Source: Mesorhizobium sophorae
GTDB taxonomy: Bacteria; Pseudomonadota; Alphaproteobacteria; Rhizobiales; Rhizobiaceae
Assembly (NCBI RefSeq): GCF_002270415.1
Contig: NZ_NNRI01000001.1
Location: 186,001 to 250,000 of the forward strand
DNA length: 64,000 nt
Direction: 5' to 3'
The position numbers were made by a program, and so were the translations under genes. The notes under the pieces were generated by a model. The model ran no database searches. It saw only the letters and a list, made by a program, of their open reading frames with translations, and had not been told where the DNA came from. Every line of letters starts with the position of its first letter. Within the stretch, counting starts at the first letter, position 1. Positions 41,148 to 49,855 of this stretch are shown piece by piece.

Positions 41148-42221
41148 GTGCCGCCAATCGCAATCGCAAAAGCCGGGAAGGGCGCCGTTGGCGTCAAAGT
41201 CCCGCAGACGATGACGGAGAGGCTGCTCATCCTGCTTTCCCGTTATCGCGAGGCCAGCATCGCCGTCGTCGCCATCGTGCTTGTGGTCTATTTCCAGGTC
41301 GGCAGCGATGGCGGATTCCTGTCGCCGCAATTCATGAGTGTCGTGCTGCGCGACACCGGCCGGCTTGGCCTGATCGCCGCTGCCGAAGTCATGCTGATGA
41401 TCACCGGCGAGATCGACCTTTCGCTGAGCGCCATCTTCTCGATCGCGCCCTATGTCATGGCGCTGATGTCGGTCACCTGGGCCGTGCCGCTAGCCGTCGG
41501 CGCCGTTGTCGGCGTCTTGATCGGCGTGCTGGTCGGCGCCATCAACGGCATCATCACGGTGCGTTTCCGCGTGCCGTCGCTGATCACCACGGTCGGCATG
41601 CTGTTCTTCCTGCAGGGCATCGTCGTCTCGATCTACAACAGCCAGCCGATCGTGGCGCCGGTCGAGCAGCCCTTCAACGCGATCTTTGGGCAGAGCCTCT
41701 ACCAGCCGTCGGATGCGCTCCTCTCCTGGCATGGCGTGACCGCCTTCACGCCCTTCCTGTGGGCGGTGCTGATCGTGCTGGCGCTGGCACTGGCGCTCAA
41801 CCGCACCACCTTCGGTCTGCACACGATTGCCACTGGCAGCAACATCATCGGCGCGCGCGAAATCGGTGTGCGGACCGATCGCATGAAGATCTACAATTTC
41901 ATGATCGCCGGCGGCTGCGCGGCCTTCGCCGGCATCATCAACACCGCCCAGTTTACCTCAGCCGACCCGCAGGCCGGCAGCCCGTTCCTCACCTTGCAGG
42001 CGATCGCCGCGGCAGTCATCGGCGGCACTTCGCTGCTGGGTGGCTCCGGCACCGTCATCGGCGCGCTGATCGGCGCGTTCGTGGTCGCTTCGCTCAACAA
42101 CGGCCTGGTGATGATCGGCGCCCAGGCCACCGTTTCCGACGTCTATCTGGGCGCCGCCATCATCGCGGCGATGATCCTGAGCATCCAGGTCGACCGGCTG
42201 CGCACACGGAGGCGTCTATGA
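41148..42221 (+). CDS. Sugar ABC transporter permease (Frc-like, CUT2)
   Basis: A 357-residue inner-membrane permease. I chose the GTG at 41148 behind AGGAAG; an ATG at 41211 is the alternative. There are about nine to ten hydrophobic segments with CUT2 signatures: AEVMLMITGEIDLSLSA, RFRVPSLITTVGMLFF, NNIIGAREIGVR-type loop and AAAVIGGTSLLGGSGT. Its stop overlaps the ATPase start (ATGA), so the two are coupled. Confidence 0.9.
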   Translation: MPPIAIAKAGKGAVGVKVPQTMTERLLILLSRYREASIAVVAIVLVVYFQVGSDGGFLSPQFMSVVLRDTGRLGLIAAAEVMLMITGEIDLSLSAIFSIAPYVMALMSVTWAVPLAVGAVVGVLIGVLVGAINGIITVRFRVPSLITTVGMLFFLQGIVVSIYNSQPIVAPVEQPFNAIFGQSLYQPSDALLSWHGVTAFTPFLWAVLIVLALALALNRTTFGLHTIATGSNIIGAREIGVRTDRMKIYNFMIAGGCAAFAGIINTAQFTSADPQAGSPFLTLQAIAAAVIGGTSLLGGSGTVIGALIGAFVVASLNNGLVMIGAQATVSDVYLGAAIIAAMILSIQVDRLRTRRRL

Positions 42222-43045
42222 ACACGCAGACCATTCCGCCGCTCGCGCCCGATGCGCCCGTCGTCCTAGAAATGTCCAACATCTCCAAGAGTTTCGGTGC
42301 CGTCACAGCACTGGTCGACGTCTCGATCAAGCTGCGCCGGGGCGAGGTCCTGGCGCTGGTCGGCGACAATGGCGCGGGCAAGTCGACGCTGATCAAGATC
42401 CTGTCAGGATTTCACCAGCCCGATACCGGCACGATCGTCTCGCAAGGCAAGGAGGTGCGTTTCGCCTCGCCGCGCGACGCGCGCGCCCAGGGCATCGAAA
42501 CCGTCTACCAGGACCTTGCGCTGATCGGCGATCTCAGCGTCTTCCACAACATGTTCCTCGGCCGCGAATACCACAAGCGCATCCTGGGGCTGAACCTGCT
42601 CGACAACAGGAAGATGCGCGAACAGGCTCAACTCTACCTGGACACGCTGGGCATCTCGATCCCCAGCGTCAACAGCACCGTCGACCTCCTGTCGGGCGGA
42701 CAGCGCCAGTGCATCGCCGTTGCCCGCTCGATCTATTCGTCGCCCAGGATCCTGGTGCTGGACGAGCCGCTGGCGGCACTCGGCGTCCGCGAAAGCGCGC
42801 ATGTCCTGGGCCTGATCCAGAACCTGCGCCAGCAGCGCCAGGTCTCGGTGATCCTGATCGTCCACAACTACAACCAGATCTTCGAAGTCTGCGACCGCAT
42901 CAACTTCCTGCATTCGGGCGAGGTCGCGCTGGACGCCTCTACGGCCGACACCAGCGAGGAAGAATTGATCCGCATCGTCAAGTCGGGCCTCGGCCGCAAG
43001 GCGATCGACGCCGCCGCGGCCGAAGTCCGGCCCGGAATCGTATGA
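42218..43045 (+). CDS. Sugar ABC transporter ATPase, single domain (Frc-like)
   Basis: A 275-residue cytosolic ATPase with one nucleotide-binding domain, unlike the two double ATPases elsewhere in the window. It has Walker A GDNGAGKS (about residues 49-56), the signature LLSGGQRQ, Walker B LVLDEPLAALG, and the switch His in VHNYNQ. Single-domain enzymes of this kind serve FrcBC-type fructose/mannose/ribose transporters of rhizobia. The C-terminal 15 residues are Ala-rich and weakly conserved. Confidence 0.9.
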   Translation: MNTQTIPPLAPDAPVVLEMSNISKSFGAVTALVDVSIKLRRGEVLALVGDNGAGKSTLIKILSGFHQPDTGTIVSQGKEVRFASPRDARAQGIETVYQDLALIGDLSVFHNMFLGREYHKRILGLNLLDNRKMREQAQLYLDTLGISIPSVNSTVDLLSGGQRQCIAVARSIYSSPRILVLDEPLAALGVRESAHVLGLIQNLRQQRQVSVILIVHNYNQIFEVCDRINFLHSGEVALDASTADTSEEELIRIVKSGLGRKAIDAAAAEVRPGIV

Positions 43046-43130
43046 ACCCACCCAACGCCACGGCTGCCAAAATCTCTGCCGGCCAAACTGTCCAAGCCGA
43101 TTTGCCGGCCCCTCACACGGAGTACTCGTT

Positions 43131-44063
43131 TTGACGTTCTCACCGACCGAGCTGACCAAATCCCTTGGCCGCGGGCTGCTTTCCTTTCCGTTGACCTTCT
43201 TCGACGATGCCGGCGCCTTCAACGAGAAAGGCTATCGCGCCCATGTCGCGCAGCAGGGCGCTGCCGGAGCGAGCGGGCTTTTCGCCGCCGGCGGCACGGG
43301 CGAGTTCTTCTCGCTGACGCTCGAGGAGTACAAGCGTGTCGTGCGGGCAGCGTCGGATGAGGTTCCCGACCATCTGCCGCTGCTGGCGGGCGTCGGCTAC
43401 GGCACGCATATGGCGGTCGAGTTCGCCAAGGCCGCCGAGGCCAACGGCGCCGACGGCCTGCTGGTGCTGCCGCCCTATCTGGTCAAGTCAGAGCAGGAAG
43501 GCCTGCGCCGGCATCTGACCGCCATCTGCCGCTCGGTCGGTATCGGCGTCATCGCCTACAACAGGGACAATGCGGTGCTGACGCCCGAGACCCTCGACCG
43601 GTTGGCGCAGGACTGCCCGAACCTGATCGGGCTCAAGGACGGCGTTGGCGACATCGAGCTTCTCACCGCCTTGCGCTACCGCATGGACGACCGCCTGATC
43701 TTCATCGGCGGCATGCCGACAGCCGAAGTCCATGCCAGTGCCGCCGCGGCAATAGGCATGACCACCTATTCGTCGGCGATCTATAATTTTGCCCCCGAGA
43801 TGGCGCTGCGTTTCTTCAACGCCTTGCGTGCCGGCCATATGGCCGAGGTCGGCGATCTCATCCGCAGCTTCTTCCTGCCCTATCTCGCCATCCGCAACCG
43901 GCGCGCCGGCTATGCCGTCTCGATCGTCAAGGCTGGCGCGCGCATTGCCGGGATCGACTGTGGACCGGTCCGGTCGCCGCTGCTTGACCTCACAGTGGAT
44001 GAAGAACGGCAGCTCGCGGCGCTCATGCAGTCCTGCCGCATGCCGGTTGGAGAGCTGGCGTGA
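43131..44063 (+). CDS. kdgD: 5-dehydro-4-deoxyglucarate dehydratase
   Basis: A 310-residue enzyme of the DHDPS/NAL TIM-barrel family. It converts 5-dehydro-4-deoxy-D-glucarate to 2,5-dioxopentanoate, water and CO2. The start is TTG at 43131, eight bases after GGAG. Catalytic positions are visible: Tyr143 in IAYNRDNA and Schiff-base Lys169 in IGLKDG; GGTGEF lies at 54-59. The family-specific GLLSFPLTFFDDAG is at the N-terminus. It sits with uronate dehydrogenase in what looks like the oxidative uronate/aldarate route to alpha-ketoglutarate. The linking lactone isomerase/dehydratase and the semialdehyde dehydrogenase are not in the window. Confidence 0.92.
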   Translation: MTFSPTELTKSLGRGLLSFPLTFFDDAGAFNEKGYRAHVAQQGAAGASGLFAAGGTGEFFSLTLEEYKRVVRAASDEVPDHLPLLAGVGYGTHMAVEFAKAAEANGADGLLVLPPYLVKSEQEGLRRHLTAICRSVGIGVIAYNRDNAVLTPETLDRLAQDCPNLIGLKDGVGDIELLTALRYRMDDRLIFIGGMPTAEVHASAAAAIGMTTYSSAIYNFAPEMALRFFNALRAGHMAEVGDLIRSFFLPYLAIRNRRAGYAVSIVKAGARIAGIDCGPVRSPLLDLTVDEERQLAALMQSCRMPVGELA

Positions 44064-44096
44064 GATCAGGGAATGAAGGTCAGGCGCGACGCCGTG

Positions 44097-44828
44097 CTAC
44101 GAGCTGACCGAACCGTCGACCATGCGGCGATAGCGCTCGCGGCCCGCCTCCAGATGCTCGCGCAAGGTGAAGCGGGCGGCTTCGACATTGTGCCGCTCGA
44201 TGGCTTGGTAGATGCGTCGATGCTCCGTCTGGACCTGTTCGAGATAAAGCCGCCGCTGCTCCGGCGTCTCAGTCCGCGGGCGGATCGACTGGCGCGGAAT
44301 GATGACGGGTCCCAGAAAATGCATGAAGCGCTCGAAATAGGGATTGCCGGTGGCCGAGGCGATCGCCCGGTGGAAGGCAAAATCCGGCTCGATGGCGCTG
44401 TCGCCGGCCGCGATCGACGCGTCGATGGCGACAAGGCAATCGCGCATGCGGGCAAGGTCGTCGTCGCTGCGCTTCTCGGCGGCGATGCCGGCGGCTTCGA
44501 GTTCCACGGCGAGACGCAGCTGCAACACGTTCTGGACTTCCGTCAGCGAACGAAGTTCGTCGGAGACGATGCGAAATGTGGTGTTGGCCTCGTGGTCGGC
44601 GACGAACACACCCGAACCCTGGCGGCTGACGACCAGCCCTTCCGAACGCAGCGACGCCATCGCCTCGCGTATCACGGTTCGGCTGACCCCGAATTGCGCG
44701 ATCAGTTCTTGCTCGGTCGGCAGTTTCTCGCCACTGGTCAGATGACCGGCGCGTATTTCGCGCGCAAACCAGTCGGCCACCTGCGCGGTGCGGCTGATCT
44801 GAGGGGGAAGGCCAAAGGAACGTTTCAT
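44097..44828 (-). CDS. GntR-family (FadR subfamily) regulator of the uronate locus
   Basis: A 243-residue repressor-type regulator; a TTG at 44837 would add three residues. Residues 10-75 are the winged helix (LPTEQELIAQFGVSRTVIREA). The rest is an all-alpha FCD ligand-binding domain with metal-type positions (EPDFAFHRAIASATGN, TEHRRIYQAI). It is divergent from the uronate dehydrogenase gene and convergent with kdgD, so it most likely controls this locus in response to a sugar acid. Confidence 0.9.
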   Translation of the reverse strand: MKRSFGLPPQISRTAQVADWFAREIRAGHLTSGEKLPTEQELIAQFGVSRTVIREAMASLRSEGLVVSRQGSGVFVADHEANTTFRIVSDELRSLTEVQNVLQLRLAVELEAAGIAAEKRSDDDLARMRDCLVAIDASIAAGDSAIEPDFAFHRAIASATGNPYFERFMHFLGPVIIPRQSIRPRTETPEQRRLYLEQVQTEHRRIYQAIERHNVEAARFTLREHLEAGRERYRRMVDGSVSS

Positions 44829-44858
44829 CGCCACCAAGCAATAAACGAACCGCTGTTC

Positions 44859-44887
44859 TTGGCAACCGATTATTTATATGGTGATAT
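44859..44887 (+). promoter_or_regulatory. Likely sigma-70 promoter for uronate dehydrogenase
   Basis: TTGGCA (44859-44864) and TGATAT (44882-44887) with a 17-base AT-rich spacer. Transcription would start around 44893-44895, just before the perfect palindrome at 44897-44919. Confidence 0.5.
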
Positions 44888-44896
44888 GACGACATT

Positions 44897-44919
44897 GTTG
44901 GGCGCTTGAAGCGCCCAAC
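44897..44919. promoter_or_regulatory. Perfect 23-bp palindrome in the GntR/udh divergent region
   Basis: GTTGGGCGCTT, one G, then AAGCGCCCAAC: 11-base arms without mismatch. It overlaps the predicted start of the udh transcript, so it is either an operator or a very stable 5' hairpin. There is no T-tract and no upstream gene in the right orientation for a terminator. Confidence 0.7.
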
Positions 44920-44970
44920 AGCCGTTCGCCTTGCCGAGCCGGCACGAACATCTCTCCGGATTTCCCTATC

Positions 44971-45816
44971 ATGAAAGGACAGGGATTGGCTCTCTCCGAC
45001 AAACCGGTGCTGCTGACCGGGGCATCCGGCACGATTGGACGCCTGCTTTCGGTCAGGCTGGCAGAACTGGGCTGGACCTTGCGGCTGACCGATGTCGCGC
45101 CCTTGCCATTCCCGCTGCCGCAAAACGCAAGTTTCGATCGTGTCGATCTCGAGGACCAGCAGGCGGTGAACGATCTTACCCAAGGCTGCGGGCTGATCCT
45201 GCATTTCGGCGGCATATCCACCGAGCAGTCCTTCGAGACGGTGCTCGGCCCCAATCTGCGCGGCAGCTACCACATCTACGAGGCGGCGCGCGGCCAGAAG
45301 GCACGCGTGGTGTTCCCGTCCTCCGTGCACGCGGTCGGCCTCTATGAGCGGACCGAGATTCTCGACCAGGACTGCCTGTTGCGCCCGGATGGCTATTACG
45401 GCCTGTCGAAGGCCTATGGCGAAATGCTGGCGCGGCTTTACTGGGACAAGCATGCGGTCGAAAGCGTGCTGATCCGCATCGGCTCGGTGCTGCCGGAAGT
45501 TCCCGACGAACGGATCCTGTCGACCTGGATATCCCACGGCGATTTCGTCAGCCTGATCGAGCGCTGCGCGGAGGCCCAGCATGTCGGCTGCTCGGTGATC
45601 TGGGGACAGTCCAACAACAGCCGCGGTTTCTGGCGGCATGATGCCAGGCAAAAGATTGGCTGGACCCCGCTGGACAGTTCCGACAGCCAGGCCGAGCGCG
45701 TGCGTGGCAAGGTGACGGACAACCCGGTCGTGGAGCGATACCAGGGCGGCAAGTTCATCGTCGTCGACTACAGCCGCGCCGACTTCCCGCCGCGTTCGAT
45801 GTTCCCGGACGAGTGA
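44971..45816 (+). CDS. udh: Uronate dehydrogenase
   Basis: A 281-residue NAD-dependent SDR-type enzyme that oxidises D-glucuronate or D-galacturonate to the aldarolactone. TGASGTIG is at residues 16-23, the family run HFGGISTEQSFE follows, then FPSSVHAVG with catalytic Ser, and the Tyr-x-x-x-Lys pair in YYGLSKAYGE. I list the ATG at 44971. A TTG at 44986 preceded by AAAGGA would give a start closer to known family members. Together with kdgD, the transporter and the GntR regulator it defines an oxidative uronate locus. Confidence 0.88.
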   Translation: MKGQGLALSDKPVLLTGASGTIGRLLSVRLAELGWTLRLTDVAPLPFPLPQNASFDRVDLEDQQAVNDLTQGCGLILHFGGISTEQSFETVLGPNLRGSYHIYEAARGQKARVVFPSSVHAVGLYERTEILDQDCLLRPDGYYGLSKAYGEMLARLYWDKHAVESVLIRIGSVLPEVPDERILSTWISHGDFVSLIERCAEAQHVGCSVIWGQSNNSRGFWRHDARQKIGWTPLDSSDSQAERVRGKVTDNPVVERYQGGKFIVVDYSRADFPPRSMFPDE

Positions 45817-45821
45817 GCTGC

Positions 45822-47417
45822 TTACGCCGGCAACCGGGCTCGCCCGGCGATCATGTCGGCGGCCTTTTCGGCGATCATGATCACTGCGGCGTTGGTGTTT
45901 GACGACACGATGCTTGGCATGACCGAGCTGTCGCAGACGCGCAGGCCCTGAAGCCCGCGCACGCGAAGCTCGGGATCGACGACGCTTTGCGCATCGCCGC
46001 CCATCCGGCAGGAGCCGACCGGATGGTAGGCGCTGCGGCCATGTTCGCGGGCGAAGGCTTCCAGTGCCGCGCGTCCCTTGGTTGCGGCACCCGGAAGGTG
46101 CTCCCGGCTGATGTATTTGGCGAAGGCCGGCTGGGACAGGATCTCGCGGCTGATCTCGATGCCGTCGACGGCGCGCTCCAGGTCGTAGCGTTCGGCAAAA
46201 GGGTTGGGATCGATGATTGGCGGATCGCGCGGATCCGCTGACCGCAGCGTGACGCTGCCGCGCGAGCGGGGGCGGACATGGTAGGAATTCAGTGTGCAGC
46301 CATTGCCGCCGGGAACCGAGCCGATGCCTTCCTCGACGCCGGCGCCGGGCAGGAAATGGAACTGGATGTCAGGCGTCTTCTCCGCACGGTCGCCCCACCA
46401 GAAGCCGCCGGCTTCGACGATGTTGGAGGCCACCGGTCCCTTGCCGAACAGCGCGTATTCGAGGCCGGCGACCGCCTGCCAGCGCTTCTTCTTGTAGCGG
46501 TCGATACCGTGCGGCCCGTTAAGTTCGGCGACGACATCGACATCCATGTGATCGTGAAGGTTCTGGCCGACACCGGCGAGGTCGTGGATCACCTCGATGC
46601 CATGCGTGCCGAGGTGCTTGACCGGGCCGATGCCGGACAGCATCAGAAGTTTGGGCGAGCCGATGGCGCCGGCGGTGACGATCACCTCGCGCCCGGCGCG
46701 CAACAGCTCGGTTCTGCCGTTGGCGACGATCTCGACGCCGATGGCGCGGCCGTTCTCGACAACGATGCGGCTGACCGTGGCGTCGGTGCGCAAAGTCAGG
46801 TTCCTGCGGCCAAGCGCCGGCCTGAGATAGGCGACTGCCGTGCTGCTGCGTTTCCCCCGACGCGTCGTCGTCTGGTAGAATCCGGTGCCTTCCTGCTGGC
46901 CGGCGTTGAAATCGGCCCTGAAGGGAAGACCCGCCTGCTGCGCCGCCTTGACGAAGACCCGGGTCAGCGGATGCGGCGCGCCGCTCGAAACGCCGAGCGG
47001 GCCATCGGTGCCGTGCTGCGGGCCGGCGAAGGTGTCGTTGCCCTCGGAGCGCCGGAAATAGGGCAGCACGTCGGCGTAGCTCCAGCCGGCGCAGCCATCG
47101 TCGACAGCCCATCCGTCGTAATCCTGCGGGCAACCGCGGGTGAACACCTGGGCGTTGATCGAAGAGCCGCCGCCGAGCACGCGCGCCTGCGGATAGACCA
47201 TGGTGCGGCCCTCGATCGCCTTGCCGGGCGCCGTGTCATAGCCCCAGATCAGCGGCCCGGCCGTCATCTTGAAGAAGCCGACCGGCAGATGGATGTAGCG
47301 ATCGGTGTCCGGCGGGCCGGCCTCCAGCAGGACGACGGACAGGCCGGGATCCTCGCTCAGCCTGGTTGCCAGAATGCAGCCGGCCGAGCCGCCGCCGACG
47401 ATGATGTAATCCGGCAT
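45822..47417 (-). CDS. GMC-family FAD oxidoreductase (choline dehydrogenase-like)
   Basis: A 531-residue flavoenzyme started at the ATG at 47417 behind GAGGGAG. The FAD dinucleotide motif V-G-G-G-S-A-G is at residues 7-13. The GMC signature regions ARVLGGGSSINAQVFTRG and GAIGSPKLLMLSGIGP are present, as is the C-terminal active-site run YHPVGSCRMG with the catalytic His. GMC enzymes oxidise alcohols or sugars using FAD. It is convergent with udh and divergent from the third transporter, so the substrate could belong to either. No signal peptide is visible. Confidence 0.9.
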   Translation of the reverse strand: MPDYIIVGGGSAGCILATRLSEDPGLSVVLLEAGPPDTDRYIHLPVGFFKMTAGPLIWGYDTAPGKAIEGRTMVYPQARVLGGGSSINAQVFTRGCPQDYDGWAVDDGCAGWSYADVLPYFRRSEGNDTFAGPQHGTDGPLGVSSGAPHPLTRVFVKAAQQAGLPFRADFNAGQQEGTGFYQTTTRRGKRSSTAVAYLRPALGRRNLTLRTDATVSRIVVENGRAIGVEIVANGRTELLRAGREVIVTAGAIGSPKLLMLSGIGPVKHLGTHGIEVIHDLAGVGQNLHDHMDVDVVAELNGPHGIDRYKKKRWQAVAGLEYALFGKGPVASNIVEAGGFWWGDRAEKTPDIQFHFLPGAGVEEGIGSVPGGNGCTLNSYHVRPRSRGSVTLRSADPRDPPIIDPNPFAERYDLERAVDGIEISREILSQPAFAKYISREHLPGAATKGRAALEAFAREHGRSAYHPVGSCRMGGDAQSVVDPELRVRGLQGLRVCDSSVMPSIVSSNTNAAVIMIAEKAADMIAGRARLPA

Positions 47418-47522
47418 TCTCGCTCCCTCATGTGGGCACAATCGGCGCCCCCTCGTGTGCGCGACGATCTCAAGTCCCTTGTGCCGCGTCAAGAGAAAGG
47501 GTATGGTTGCCGTGTTGAAGGG

Positions 47523-47533
47523 TTGTCATACAA
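47523..47533. promoter_or_regulatory. FadR-type operator candidate between GMC and transporter genes
   Basis: TTGTCATACAA fits the T-N-G-T-N3-A-C-N-A consensus of FadR-subfamily GntR operators exactly. It lies about 95 bases before the binding-protein start and about 106 bases before the GMC start, in their 211-base divergent region. Confidence 0.55.
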
Positions 47534-47628
47534 GTGAGGAGCTTGGCAACCCGTCGATCGGAGGCCCGGCCGCGCTCCCCGCGCATGCCGCCGGGCGGGA
47601 AACAGGATTCAATCGGGAGGTTCGATAC

Positions 47629-48711
47629 ATGAAGGACAGGACAGGTTTAACGCTTTCCGGCGCGGTCAGCCGCCGGACGCTGATGATGGGCGCCACCGCC
47701 GGCATGGCGGCGCTCGCCATGCCAAAGGTTTTGCGCGCGCAGGAAAAGCCGACATTGGTGACGTCGATCCGCTCGTTGTCCAACCCCTACCACGCGGTGT
47801 GGAAGACCGGCGCCGAGGCCTACGCCAAATGGGCCGGTCTCGAACACGTCACGCTGGTTTCGGAAGGCAACAGCGAGAAAGGCATTGCCGACATCAAGGC
47901 GATGCTGGCCAAGACCGGCGGCAACATGGTGCTCAATTCCGATCCCAACGACACCCCTGATGCGCGCCCAATCGTCGAGGCCTGTGCCAAGGCCGGCGCC
48001 TATGTCGTGACGCAATGGAACAAGCCGGCGGATTTGCACCCGAAGGACTTCAACCCGAACTATGTTTCCCACATCGAGTTCGACGGCATCGCAAGCGGCA
48101 AGACCATCGCCGAGATCCTGTTCAAGACCATCGGCGGCAAGGGCGGCATCGTCGCCCTCGGCGGCCTGATCTCGACCACGGCGGCGATCGAGCGCAAGAA
48201 GGGCCTCGACGCCGCGCTCGCCGCCAATCCCGACATCAAGCTGCTCGACTTCCAGGTCGCCAACTGGAAATCGACCGAAGCCTTCGACCTGATGGGCAAT
48301 CTGCTCACCCGCTTCGGCGACGACATCAAGGGCATCTGGGCCGCCAATGACGACATGGGCTCCGGCGCACTCGAGGCGCTGCGCGCCGAAAACCTCGCCG
48401 GCAAGGTGCCGATCGTCGGTGTCGACGGCATCAAGACGGCGGTCGACGCGGTGCGCACCGGCGAGTTCGCCTGCACCGTCACCTCGGATCCGTTCTGGCA
48501 GGGCGGCATGGGTCTGGCCATCGGCTACAACGCCAAGATCGGCAAGTTCGACCCGGTCAAGGAACCGCCGGAGCACCGCGAATTCTACGGCAAGGCGGTG
48601 CTGATCTCGCACGACAATGTCGAGGAATATTACAAGACCAATGTCGACGCCAAGCCGGAGATCGACTGGAACGATCTTTGGGGTCGGGTGACCGGAGCCA
48701 TCCGGACCTGA
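47629..48711 (+). CDS. Sugar ABC transporter substrate-binding protein (third system)
   Basis: A 360-residue Peripla_BP_4 protein. The ATG at 47629 follows GGGAGG. A Tat-type signal (VSRRTLMMGATAGMAALAM) precedes the mature start near EKPTLVTSIRSLSNPYHAVW. Ligand-site regions include VVTQWNKPADLHP, the hinge run GGLISTTAAIERKKG, ANDDMGSGALEAL and VGVDGIKTAVDAV. It heads a four-gene transporter with two different permeases. The substrate is unknown. Confidence 0.88.
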   Translation: MKDRTGLTLSGAVSRRTLMMGATAGMAALAMPKVLRAQEKPTLVTSIRSLSNPYHAVWKTGAEAYAKWAGLEHVTLVSEGNSEKGIADIKAMLAKTGGNMVLNSDPNDTPDARPIVEACAKAGAYVVTQWNKPADLHPKDFNPNYVSHIEFDGIASGKTIAEILFKTIGGKGGIVALGGLISTTAAIERKKGLDAALAANPDIKLLDFQVANWKSTEAFDLMGNLLTRFGDDIKGIWAANDDMGSGALEALRAENLAGKVPIVGVDGIKTAVDAVRTGEFACTVTSDPFWQGGMGLAIGYNAKIGKFDPVKEPPEHREFYGKAVLISHDNVEEYYKTNVDAKPEIDWNDLWGRVTGAIRT

Positions 48712-48716
48712 CCACC

Positions 48717-48751
48717 GGGGCGGGCTGCTGCTCCCTGGCGGCCCGCTCCCC
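48717..48751 (+). terminator. Stem-loop after the third binding-protein gene
   Basis: GGGG-C-GGGC (48717-48725) can pair with GCCC-GCT-CCCC (48741-48751), followed by TTTA. It starts 6 bases past the binding-protein stop, in the same position as the stem-loops after the other two sugar-binding-protein genes. Confidence 0.5.
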
Positions 48752-48814
48752 TTTACAGTTCGTCGTGCATCGTACCCGCCCGGCGACGGTCATCAGCAGA
48801 CGGGAAGCGGTTTC

Positions 48815-49855
48815 TTGACAATCCATACAGAACCCCTGAAGTCCGTTTCGGACATCGAGCGGACGACGCTTATGACATTTCTCCCCGGCCGCATCGCCAC
48901 CATGTTCGGCGGCAGGCGCTGGCGCAGCCTGGCGCCGCTGGCGGTGCTGGTCGTGCTCTGCCTGCTGATCGCCATCGCCAATCCCAATTTCATCGAGCTG
49001 CGCAACCTGGTGCGCCTCGCCAACTCCGCCGCCGTGCCGCTGACGCTGGCGATGGGGCTGACTTTCATCATCCTGATGGGCAGCATCGACCTCTCGGTCG
49101 AGGGCACGCTGTCGGTGTCGGCGATGGTGGTGGTGCTGCTCGCCGCCAATGACAGCAACGGCAACGACTATGGCTGGTGGGCGGTGCTGGCCGCCATCGT
49201 CGCCGGCACCGCCATGGGTTTCGTCAGCGGCCTCGTCCAGACCATGCTGCGCATCCCGTCCTTCATGGCGACGCTCGGCATGTGGTTCATCGGCCTTGGC
49301 CTGTCGGTCTATATGCTCGGCGGCTCGGCGATCCGGCTCAACGACGCCTCGATCCGCGAGCTGGCATTGGCCCGTTTCCTCGGCCTGCCGCTGGCGGTGT
49401 GGGTCGCCACCGGGGCGTTCCTGCTCGCCGCCGTTATCCAGTATCACACCAAGCTCGGACGCCACATCCTGGCCATCGGCGGTGACGAGGACGTCGCCAA
49501 GCTCTCCGGCGTCAACGTTGTCCGCGTGCGCGTCACCGCCTTCGCGCTCGCCGGTTTCTTCTTCGGCATTGCCGGCGTGCTTGCCGCGGCACAACTTGGC
49601 CAGTCGCATGCCGTCATCGGCGACGGCCGGCTGTTTGCCGCGGTCACCGCCGTCGTCGTCGGCGGCACGGCGCTGACCGGCGGCGAAGGCGGCGTCGTCA
49701 ACACGCTGATCGGCGTGCTGATCGTCACCGTGCTTGCCAACGGCATGATCCTGCTCGGCATTTCGCCCTACATCCAGCAGACGGTGCAGGGCCTGATGAT
49801 CATCGCCGCGGTGGCGCTGTCGCTCGACCGCGTCCGCCTCAGGATAGTCAAGTGA
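48815..49855 (+). CDS. Sugar ABC transporter permease 1 (third system)
   Basis: A 346-residue CUT2 permease. I list the TTG at 48815, about eight bases after GGGAAG; an ATG at 48872 is a reasonable alternative. The membrane part begins near residue 40. Signatures: GLTFIILMGSIDLSVEG, LRIPSFMATLGMWFIG, GDEDVAKLSGV and AVVVGGTALTGGEGG. Its stop overlaps the ATPase start by 4 bases. The second permease of the system lies after the ATPase, so the channel may be a heterodimer. Confidence 0.88.
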   Translation: MTIHTEPLKSVSDIERTTLMTFLPGRIATMFGGRRWRSLAPLAVLVVLCLLIAIANPNFIELRNLVRLANSAAVPLTLAMGLTFIILMGSIDLSVEGTLSVSAMVVVLLAANDSNGNDYGWWAVLAAIVAGTAMGFVSGLVQTMLRIPSFMATLGMWFIGLGLSVYMLGGSAIRLNDASIRELALARFLGLPLAVWVATGAFLLAAVIQYHTKLGRHILAIGGDEDVAKLSGVNVVRVRVTAFALAGFFFGIAGVLAAAQLGQSHAVIGDGRLFAAVTAVVVGGTALTGGEGGVVNTLIGVLIVTVLANGMILLGISPYIQQTVQGLMIIAAVALSLDRVRLRIVK

